24,032 nt of DNA. Source: a virus. The notes under the pieces were generated by a model. The model was not told where the DNA came from. It did no database searches and worked only from the letters and a program-made list of their open reading frames with translations. This document shows, in pieces, positions 1 through 12,000 of the stretch. Location: positions 1-24,032 of the IMG/VR virus record IMGVR_UViG_3300024262_000240; one strand, 5' to 3'. The position numbers and the translations under genes were made by a program. The first letter of the stretch is position 1; each line of letters begins with the position of its first letter.

Positions 1-3000
1 GTGTACCGCTATTGGCTACTGTACTAATTGTAAAATCAGTAATGTTAATAATAGTGTTAACATAATAAACTGTGTTGACTACAATATTTCCGATTACTGC
101 TCCAGTAAATTTGATTGGCATACCTACTGTGAAACCAATTGTAGAACCAGATGAGTTTAACTCACCAGTTGAATCATCATATGGATTTAATCTAATTTTG
201 TTTCCAGTCGCAACAGTGTTTGTTACTCTACGAGCAAACTCAGTGTATAAAATATCTTGGTCATTAGCAGTACTGACAATTTCAAATATGGCGCCTTGTG
301 CTGAAGCAGAAATGTCACCTATAGGAGGTTGAGTTGCTTGTAATGAGATTGCTGAAGATGAAACATTTTCGCTATTAAAGTAACTACCTGCAAAGAAAGA
401 ACCATAGAAAGCATTTGCTTCCCAATCTAAGATTTGACTTGTATATGAAGTTCTATCAAATCGTAATGCGATATTGTTTTCTCTGACTGGCTGTGAACTT
501 GTAATTGCTGATGCTCTTGCGCCAAGACTAAATGAATACTGTCCATCTATAGTTGATGCACTTAATAATATTCTATTTACATTATTGACTGCATCTTTAT
601 AACTAGTAAACAATGCAATAACAACTGTTGGATTGTCTTCCAGCACATTTACATAATACCATTGGTTATTAACTAGTTGATTAACTTTAGCTCCAGTTGG
701 AGACGTTGGTACATGAAATTGTACATTACTGCCAGTAACTAAGTTAGTAGCAAACAATGTAATTGTGTGCAGTGAAGAATCAATGTTTGAATTTGTAAAT
801 GTATAATATTGAGCAGGATCTATTTTAATCTCTGGTAAGACAGCATACCCTTCTCCAGGATTTATAACATTGACACTTACTACTGAATCTACACTCATTA
901 CTGCTTCAAGTTGTGCTTCAACTCTCGGTGCTGGATAGATTGATGTATCAATGTATGCTGTAATTCTTGGTGGTTCAGTGTAACCATTACCACCACTTAA
1001 TAAAAGAACAGCAGGCAAATCCATGTAGATGTTTGCATTTGGTAAATGTGTGGCTGGCGTAGTACCATTTGCGCCTCTTTGTAATCCAGATAATTGATTT
1101 AATGCACGATCAACTGATGAATATGAAATATCTTCGTTATCAATTTTAATTGTACCATTAATTGGAAATCCTCGTACATTGTCAACTAATATAAACGTTG
1201 ACCCAATAGTAACATATGATGCTAATGTTGATAATAGATAGTTAGGTTCACCAGTGATGCTAACTCCGTAATTATTATACCACTCATTGTATTGAGGAGT
1301 TTGCCAAATTGAATCTGCATATAGATATTCATTAACATTATCCGCACTGCTATAAACAAGTTGAGGACTTACAAATCTATTAACACTTGAATTAAATTGT
1401 GCTGGCAAATCAAAGTCAGATATAGTTCCACGATAAGTGTCAAGTCCAGTATACTTAAACAAGAAGTCTTTAATAACAACATGATAAGGTTTTACTTCGT
1501 TTATATAACCTGATAAAAATTCTTGGTTATCTGATTGAAAATTTTGAATTGGTTTTAATTCTCTAATAGTATGGGTGACATCAACAAGAGAAGTTTTGTT
1601 TAACCAAGGCAAGTAGTTTTGAGACTCATCAGATTCAGCCTGAATGTATTCAAATAAAAGAATAAGCGATTTGTTTCTATATGATACAAGTTCATCAATA
1701 TAAATCTGTTCGTTTAACGCACGAATAATCCAGCGTGTTTCTTCACTTGGGTATTCATCAAACGAACTTGTATCGAAGAAGTTTTCTCCGAAGCCTGTTT
1801 TGCCTATAGCATAATCCCATAGATATGTTTTGAATTGAATCGTGCCGTTTTGTAAACCTATACGAGTCCATACTGAGTTGCCATCGTAGCGATACATTTC
1901 CCATTTGCCTTCGCCGTTTGTTTGAACATTGGCAATAGTACCTACTTTGACATTTAATGTTGCTAAGTCAGCATAGAGTAGAACACTTACAGTAGCCTTT
2001 GTGTTATTGCTATATTGTCCAACTGGGTTTGTTGTTGGCAACCACCAGTTAGTGTATTCCCAATAATCTGTAGTGTCGTAATAGGTTCCTGTGGCGAACA
2101 AGAAAGTTGCATTTTCTCTTGTTTCAGAAATTGGAATGTCTGCTAATATTGTATTAGCATATTGTAAATAATTTTGTAATCCTAAGAATCTATTAAAGAA
2201 GAAACTTTGTCTTGGTCTTGCAAGAACACCAGATTGAACTGCTTTTGGTAAGTACGGATTAGGCACAACTCCACCTATCTCATCAACACCTGCTAATGAA
2301 TCTAGCAACCTATCATAGAGTCCTCTAGGATAAATGTTTGTTCCAAATTTTGGAAGCCCAGGTAAGAAATCATCTGCATAGTTTGCACGAATTAAATTAA
2401 ATTCTTGATGAGAAGCATCATCACTCGTTCCTGTTGCATAGCCTATATGGAATACTGAATCTTGTGCGTTGATGTAAGAAGATGAGTTGTAGATTCCAAA
2501 AGCATTTTGTAACAATGGAGTAAAATAAGCAATCCCTGAATTGGTAGGATTGTTAATGTATAATTCTAAATTAGAATCAGATAATGTCTTTTGCGTAGAT
2601 GTCATTACTGTATTTGTATTTCTTACCCAGAAATAATAAACAGGAGTAGCAATGCCTGAAGCATTAAGTTTGCTTTGAATCGTAAATTCTGTTATATTTT
2701 TTGGAGTGCCAACACCTTGATAGTTTTCAGGTGAAACTGGACTTTCAATCCAAGTATAAACAACGACATCAGATCCTGGAAAAACTTGTCCCCAGTAACG
2801 ACTATTATAAACAACATCATCATTTTGGTGATAGTTGATCCATCTAACATTTTTTGTGTTGAACCACAATTCTCCAATATGATTTTCTCCCCAAATAAGA
2901 TTATAATCAATGCTACCTTCAACACCATTATAATTCGCTGGGTCAATGTTACTTACATAATCTAAGTTTTCTCTGACAGCACCTAATAATTTATTTTGCA

Positions 3001-6000
3001 TTGGATCAATGTAATCTAAATTAATTAAAGTATTATTTGTTTCTGCACTATAAATCTGTGCATTTTGTATTTTATTAATATCAACAATAGCAGAAGATTG
3101 TCTATACAATGACCAATTTTGTTTGCCGATAGAGTTTGTATAGAGAACTACTTCATCTAAAATAGGTGTGCCAATAACAACTTGATTGTTATTAAAGTCT
3201 AATGCAGTTCCGTATCTAGGTTCTGAACCAGTATTTTGATCATTAAGATTTAGACTTTGAGCATAAACAAACTTTCCTGGATTTGATAGACTAGCATTAT
3301 AGTTTGCTAATAAGTCAAACATATAAACAGCACCAGCATTTGGATAACCATCAACAAATCGAGTTGCATTATTATCAAATATAGTATCGTTGTCTAAGTT
3401 CTCGTCATCAGTAAAGTCAAATGTTGTTCCTAAGAATCTTTCACCAATCGGTGCTGAGATAACTACTGAATTATTTAATTCATTAAATTTAATTGTATTA
3501 CCAAACAGTGTTCTACTTGTATTATGCGGACATAACAAAAGTTGTGTTTGATTGTATACGTTTATTCCAAGTTCAGATAAAGTATCATCTTCAACTGTTT
3601 GTATAAGTAGTTTTTCATTAATTAATGCTAGACCTGCATTAATGATTGAGATAACAAGTTTCCCATCAGTGGCACTGGCCTGAACATTAGTAATATTACT
3701 TGAATTAATAACATTTGCTACAGTTGTAGCATTGCTACCATTTATAAGATTTACTAAGTAGCCGTTAATTAAAAGTTTTCTGTCAGCAGTAAGTAAGCAC
3801 TCACTTGTGCCTATAACTGTACCGTATTTTCCACCTGAATTGGTATATCGATATACAGCACCATCAGATGATATTTCACCATTAACTCTAGTTTCTCCTG
3901 GAGATCCTACGAGTATTTCACTTGAAGAAGATGTTATGTCACTTGCATAGCCAAACTCTTGTCCAGGGCGAACAAGTTCTGTTGACACAACTGTTTGTAC
4001 CCACTGACTATCTGAAGAACTGACAGTGATTATATCACCTGCTCTAAGTGTTCCAAAGTATCTAAGGTCTCTTGTTCCACCGCCAACTGCATAGTTACTA
4101 TCATCAACAACAGTGCCGTTCACCGAGACTTGTTTGATCAGAGAAGTGTTCTGTGCGTAAATTACACTATTAAGAGTGGCATCATCTACTAATGTGATTG
4201 CTGTACTAGATGATCTAGTTGTTTTGAGTGACATTGTACCAGCGCCAACTTCTTTAACATAATAAACTTGATTTGGACTTATGCCAGAATCTCCAAATAC
4301 TCCAACAGTGCTAAAGACTATTGCTGTATTTTCAACTAGAGCAGTACCAGTGTATGTAATTACGTTGCTTGTTACATCAGTTGCTGTTCTACTAAGAAAC
4401 ACTGTGGTCCATGCCAAATCAAATTCATGTGGTTGATTAGGGACTGTATTATATTGTGATTCAAGGGTTTGTACTGTGCGTGAATATATATACGCACTAC
4501 CATAATTAGTTAAAGTACCAGAAGTTATTGTAGGAGCACCAATGACGATTGTGTCGCCATTACCGTCTGTTGTCACAGAAGAACCAAAACTACCTGTGCC
4601 TACAGGAGATACGATTTCTGTTTCTTCATTGTATGATACTTGATTTGCTGTACCTGTACCAGAGCCTACTCCAGTAGCAACGAAAAGGATTCCTACTTTG
4701 TTGGCGACAGCACCAATTCCCACAAAGTTTGTTGGGTTTTCATAACACTCACCGTTACCTGCTATGAATCCTGCAGGCGGTGTTGTTGCTGTAAATGTTG
4801 TACCGGCATTATTATTGTTAGCACCTAGTTGAGTAAAATCTGTTGAGCCTGGGAATACAATTTCGTAAGTCAGTCCTGTCGTAATATCACTAGCACCAAT
4901 TTGTGTACCTAATGAAGTAATCTCATATGTTTCAGTCGCAGTAAAGTAACCTGCTGTTAAAGGTATGCGTTCTCTGCTAAATCTTTCTACTTTATTATTT
5001 GTTGGGTTACCAACATAAATCCAATTCTGATCATCACTGATAGATACGCAAGTACCTGCTCCTGCATCGACTGTTAATGTTTGTAATAGAATAGGATCAT
5101 CAGATATTATCGAGTCATTTACTGTGTAGATATAAACTTTACCAGATGGGGAACCTCCACCATCAGTTGTCTCTGTTATAACAAACAAACGATCTGAGTA
5201 TGCGATTGCTGTACCGAACGTTGGTCTTGGCCCACTAGCTGGTAATGTGCTGTCTGTATCTTGTACGAGAGTTGCAGTTTCAGTGTCATATGTGTAACGA
5301 TAAACTCTACCTGCATCTGTATCACCTACCCAATAACTTTGTGTTTTCGGAATAGATGCGACAGCACTACCAAACCTTTGTCCGGCTGATTCAGTTAAAG
5401 ATGTAGTTAAACTATAATTAATTGATTTACGATAAACACCCCAATTACCATCTGATGCTTCGTCTACCCAAACAGTGTTTTTAATAAACTCTGCTTCATT
5501 TAACTCTAAATCTGTTATTGCTGAAGGAGTAGCAACACGCTGATTAATAAACGTGAGTCCTAAACCGTTTCCATCAAGTACAAGATTTGTAGAAAAGTTA
5601 TTTGGCAATGTTAGGTTAATAGTAATTTGTGTTATACTATTGATTCTTGTAACAAGATGATACCCATTAACATTTGGAGTTACATTAATGAAAGACACTG
5701 AATCTAGGCGTGATAAATTATGTGGTTTATTAAATGTAATAGTGGTTGTATTATTGATGTTACTGTCTACACCAACAACTCTACCAACAGGTTTCCAAGC
5801 ATAGACTCCCCATTTTTCTTTGAAGTTTGCAAGCCACACATAATCTCTAACATAAAAATCATTAATAGGAACTGTAATCTTTGCTTGATTTTGTGCTGTT
5901 GATAATGTACCATAATAATACGATGACATTTTTACATCATTAAAATTAACATACCCTGCTGTAGGATATAAATTATCTGAATAGACAGTGCTTGACAACG

Positions 6001-9000
6001 TTGGTAATATATTTGCTGAGTCAATTGATCTGTTGTAATTAAATAAATTAGCGATGTTGACTTCTTGTTGAGAACCAACAGTTGCTGTTCCTTGTATTAA
6101 ACTAACAATTGATGGATTACCAGTTAGACTATCTTCATCAAGTTTGAAATCAACAAAGTTGCTATTGAGTGTTCCGCCAAACTCTCCAGCAAGAATTCCC
6201 CAATTTTCGTAAACATCGTAGTCTACGCCACCTTGAGGTAGATTTGCTCCTCTGAATGCAGTTACAGCATTAGGAGTTCCTTTAGTTTTAATTAAATTTT
6301 TATAAACGTTAACTTGTGTAATATCAGTTAAATCTGCTAACTCCATATATGCTCTTGGTCTATAACCAATAAGAGAGAATGCTAATAAATCAGCATCATT
6401 TTCTAAGTTTGCTGTATTTGTATTATAATAAAGCGTACTTTCATAAGAGCGAGTAGAAGGATTTGGCAGTAGACCTTTTTGTATTTGATCATATTCTGTT
6501 TCTACCCAATTCATCTCTACAAAAGTGGCATTTGGTTGTGTAATTCTAATAGCAGTCCAGTATTTGGATTTGTATCGGACAATTTCTCCTCTAGTATATT
6601 TTTGAGAAGCACTCCATTCTTTTATATTGTCTTGGTTAAGAATAAACCCTGAGGCAAAAACAGTTCCATCCCATTCAGCAGATTTTGTTCCTCTGAGACT
6701 AATGCGTGATTGTCTTAGTCCAGTAACTAAGTTATAAATCACATCATTGAATAAGGTTAAATTATCAAACACAATACCGTGTTCAATGCTACCTAAATTA
6801 AAGTTACCGTATGCTAATGTATCACCATCGTTTAATGGAATAATTGTAAAATTAGTTCCTACTCGTTGAATAGATAAGTTTTGTAAAGCAATAGGCGCTA
6901 AATTTTGATTTAGTATATAGTTATTTTCTTGTATTGTCAATGGTTGAACAATGTTATTATCTTTATCAATGACTAACGATCTTGCAGATGGATTTACAGT
7001 AATAACTGCACCATCTTCCCAACCATTTTGTGACCAATAGAGATATTGCTCGGTCATTGTTATCCAGTTAAGTTCTTTTCCAGACTCAATTGTATCAAAG
7101 ATCATTCCTTTTGCTTTTAGCCAAGCACCGTAACTACTTAAGAATTGTGAAAGTGCTTGTCGGGAATAAAATTGTGTGCCGTAAGGAACAATAAGTTCAT
7201 TTGCAATATAGTCATTAGCAACTTTAACAGTCACATCGCCAACTGAAATTTGTTGAACACTACCATTTACTTCTGGTTGATATGTTGTAAAGTATGCTTG
7301 ACTTAACGAATTACCGAAAACGGTCCAACCGTTAATCACTTTTTGAATGATGACACCAGAATAAACTAATTTATCTGTTGATTGATTATCATGTAATATT
7401 AACGAATAACTTTCATCTGGAATAAGCAAAGATGCGTTACTGTTGTTAACTGTTCCTTTTTCTACAAAGAATTTTAATAAATTCTTATCACTAAATCCAG
7501 CAAGTCGATAAACCAATCGTACATCTAAATTATCAAGTAGTGTTGTGATAGTTGTGGTTGCATCTACACCTTGTTGTTTTTCATAATCAACGATCCAGTT
7601 AATGTAACTTGTTTTTGCAGTACCATTACCATAAATCTCAATAGCACTAATATCTAAATGACTTCTATCATTTACTAGATATTGTTTGAATTCTGTGTTA
7701 TACTTGTAATTGTCTAAGTCAGCACCTAAGTTAAAGAAGTCTGCTGGTTTTGTTAATGCGAATGCTCTAATAATATCAAATGGGTATGATGAACTTCTGC
7801 GATATGAAAATTCTGCTGGAGCATCATCACCAACTCTCCAATTTTTCTGAAAGAGATTTTCATCATAGTTGGCTATGACAGTTTCCATAGGAGACAATAA
7901 ATCTCCGTACTCGTCAACTGGTAAAATGTTACTTAATCCTGGTCGTTTTAATTCATTAACAGTAACTGATGCACCTAAAGATCCATTCCAAATAACACCG
8001 TCTTCAATGTCTGTCCACATGATAGTGTTGTTACTTGTATAAGGGGCGGCACCATATCGTGCAGTCCACCAAGTTGGCTTATTTGCAAATCCGAGCATTT
8101 CCCATGGAGCAATATTAGGCTGTGATGAATCGTAGAAGTATTCATATATGCCTCTCCAGTAACCCTGATAAAGAGCAGTGCCAGTTAACTTATTAGATGA
8201 CTCAGTATAGTTGTATGAAAATTTATCCAGACTAGAGTAATTTGAATGTGTTTTGTAATCAATTCTATTTTGTCCTGCCCAATTTAAGAACTGAGGACTA
8301 TAAATTTTTAACCAATCTAAATTACTATAAGTTGAGTCTCTAAAAAATCCAGGTAAAACTTCATATCGTTTAATTGGTACTTCAGTACTTAATTTAATGT
8401 TATTATAGATTCTAGTTTCAAACTCTAATAATGCTTGGTCTCTAAAATCAGTAAGACCTAAAATCGCATTATACTCGCCGTATAATTTTGTATACGATCC
8501 ATCATGTCCTACAATAAAATATGTAGGGGTAGTATAAGTAGAATCTAATACAACTTGTGGAGTATATGCTGGATATAATCCTAATTTACTCGGAGTATTT
8601 GGAACAAAACTTCCATATGTTTGATTGTATTCTTTAATTGTAATAACATCACCTGGTTGTAAGGTAATTGTTACTGTTAATGAAGTTGCTGTTGTTGAAA
8701 CAGTGTATTGTTCATTTCTAATTAATTGCGTAGTTATAGTTGTTGGGCCATCATTAACTTTACGAGTAAGATAAACTAAAACACCATTATAGTTTGCTTT
8801 TGTAAAATCGTATGTTTGTGCTAATGGATAAACTGTTTCTTGTAATGCGTTAGCAAATGTGTAGGTGCTAGTTTTGTATGGTACCTGCGATGGTAACATA
8901 TCACTCCAGAAAAACGAATCAGTATTGTTTTTAGCACTAATAATAGAATCTAATGCTGTGTCTAATATTTCTGCTGGATTGTATCGTTGTTCATAGTCTG

Positions 9001-12000
9001 TATTTTTAACAGTGTCAACAATAGTTTGTTTGAAGGAAACATAACTGTTACTGTTATAGAGTAAAGCCTTAAATAAGTTATGCTCTGACTTGCGTAAAAA
9101 TGTTCCAGGCGTCACTAGAGAAGCAGAGTTTTGAATAATATTTGTACCGTATGGAACAAGATTTCCTAAATCTCTGTAATTATTAGAACCAAATAATTGA
9201 CCTGTTATTCCTGGAGTATTTGTAAAAATACTTTGATACTGAGTTCTAATTTCGCCTAAATCTGCTGACGCTAATGTTCCGTTAAACGGATTATTGTTTA
9301 AGTTAATCGGTATTCTGTAATATGCTGTTTTACTAGTAATAGTACTTAATAGTAAAATTTGTATAGGCGTATCTGTTGTTGGTGCAGTGTTTAATGTTAC
9401 TTTTGTTGTTGTGTCAGTTACATTAACTGTGTAAGTACTAGGCAATTGATACACGTTGTTGAGATAAACTTGTATTCTTGGCCATTTAGCCGTGACAGTC
9501 GGATCTTCTGGTACAGCAGGTACATCACACGTAAATTCGGCTGTGGTCCCTTTAGTATATTCTAGTTCAAAAATTTGATATTGAACTGAGGGGGCAATTG
9601 CTGTTTGCCAACCTAATTCACGTGTTTTTATAGCACGTGTATTATAATTATACACATACCCTGTATTAACTTTTTGTGTAATAGGAGATGTTCCACTTAC
9701 ATACGAAAATGATTCTGAATTTAATGAGACATCAAAGTTTATGTCTCCAATATTGTTAATACTAGAGTACTTGAGGGGGAATCCTAAAACAGCATCAGTT
9801 GCCCCTGTGCCTATAGTATATGCAAATAATTTATTACCTAAAAATGATGTGCCTTGATAAATTGTTGCATCACCAAACGAGATTCCATTAGAGTCATACA
9901 CATCAAACAGTGGTGCTTGATTGACTGTTAGTTTTTGTTGTCCTTCTTCCCAAGTTGATCCGTCAAACCAGAATGTAGAACCTTGGTTGTAATATCCTCT
10001 TAATGAAACAGTTTGATTATCTACTAGAACTGGAGAATCTTCTGATTCTGTTAATGTAATGACTGGTGTTGCTCCAGGAGTAAACACTGAAAAGCCAACA
10101 ACATAAATTTTATTTCTAACTTGTAAGTCAGTGTCTGCTGTAAAAACAATTCTTGCACCAGAGAATAATTGATAGTTGTTGACAGTTGTATCACTACCAA
10201 CAATAGATGCTATAGATGTTCCTGCGAACGTAGAAGCAGTTGCCCATACTACAGTTATAACAGTATTAATTCCAGTTACAGTGATGTCTGTAATCGTTGT
10301 GTTTCTTGGTAACTGATTAGTAGAGTCAGCAACATACTGTCCAACTTGGAATGGCTTAGTAATGTTAGTTGTCGCAACTGTTATTGTTGTAGTTGTAGCC
10401 GCTGTGGCTGCCGCTATCGTTGCGTTGTACGGTGTGTATGACTCGATATCTGGATAATATTGTTGTTGATTAGCAACTTGTGCAAATGCATTTGTTGTGC
10501 GTGTATCAACAAAGTCTACTGGTGCTTTTGCTTCTGTACCAGCATCAAATAATTTTGTATTTGGATAAAACTCAATAATCGGACGTTTTGCTTTGTTAGT
10601 GCCCGTTGCATATGTAGTAAGAATATTTGGATCATCGTTATATGTTGCAGTTGCATTGATGACATCAATATGGAACCATCTGTTTGACCGTGACCAAGCA
10701 TTTCTATTAATTGCATTTCTAGCAATCGTAATATAATCTGGATCAACAGGTATAAACAATTCAACATCGAAGTTACCAATTGAATAGTTTAATGAATCAT
10801 AAGGAATATAACTAGTGCCAGTAAAATCTTCTGGGACTGTTAACTCAGATACTGGAACAAGTTTAATTGCAACACCCACACCTTCAACGTAGTATTCTCC
10901 TGACAGATAACTAGCAGGGAAAACATCTCCACTGAACTGAACTTTAAGTCCGTTAGTAAAAGTTACACCATTAGTTGATGTAAAAGTTTCTTGTCCTATA
11001 ATATCGGTAGTAACATTTAATGTGTTCGTTAAGTTACTATCAACAATTCTTAATATTCCCGCCCTGTTTGCAATTGTGCCATCTTGGTAGTATAATGTAT
11101 CGAGTTGTGCTGACAAATATGGAATTTCTAAAATAGATCCACTAGTAGAACTACGATAGAAATTTAAGCCAACATAACTAGTACCAAATTGTGCTGTGAT
11201 CTTTTCTTCATTTGGAATTGCACCAGCCGGTATTAAACGAATAGTTGGGTTGGTTGCATCGCCAACGTATGTAATTGTATAAAAGTTTTCACTAACGTTT
11301 GTGTAATAGCCTTCTTCAAAAAGACCTTCGTTAATGTTTGCGTTCATTGTTCCAGATTCAGGAGTCAATACCAATGCAGAACTATTCAATTGATCTGAAA
11401 TCTTAAATGATGTTCCATTAACAATTTCTTTTATATAGTAAACTGTATTAACATCTAATCCACCTAATAATGGATCACCATCTGGTTGAGTAAATGTAAC
11501 TGTCTGATTTAGAAATAAGTTAGCAGTTGATCCAGATGTGACAACTGCGTCAGCAGTAGTTGATGTGATTGCTAATGTAACTGCTGGAACAAGATCAGGA
11601 GATGTTAAGTTAACATCATAGTTTGCTCCGTTCTCATCAAAGAATGATTGTACAAAGCCTACTTCATTGGGCTCTTCAGTGGCATAGAACATCACAGTGA
11701 GATTCTCAAGTGATGTAACTCCGTCAATGTTACCTATAGTTGATAATGGTTGTCCGTTGATATCAGAAAAAAGTTTAGTGCTAACAACACCAACTGTGTT
11801 GTTTCCTGGAAACAAATATTGATCTTGTGCATTTTGTTGAGGCACAGTAAATGTAACATACCCCGTAGATGCTCCGTTATTATTAACACCTAATACATTT
11901 CTTGTATTTTCATTACCATCTAACCCAGTAACTCCTGGTACGCCTTGAATCCAAAACTGAGTTGATTGATTGATTGCAAAACGATATGTTCCGCCACGCA

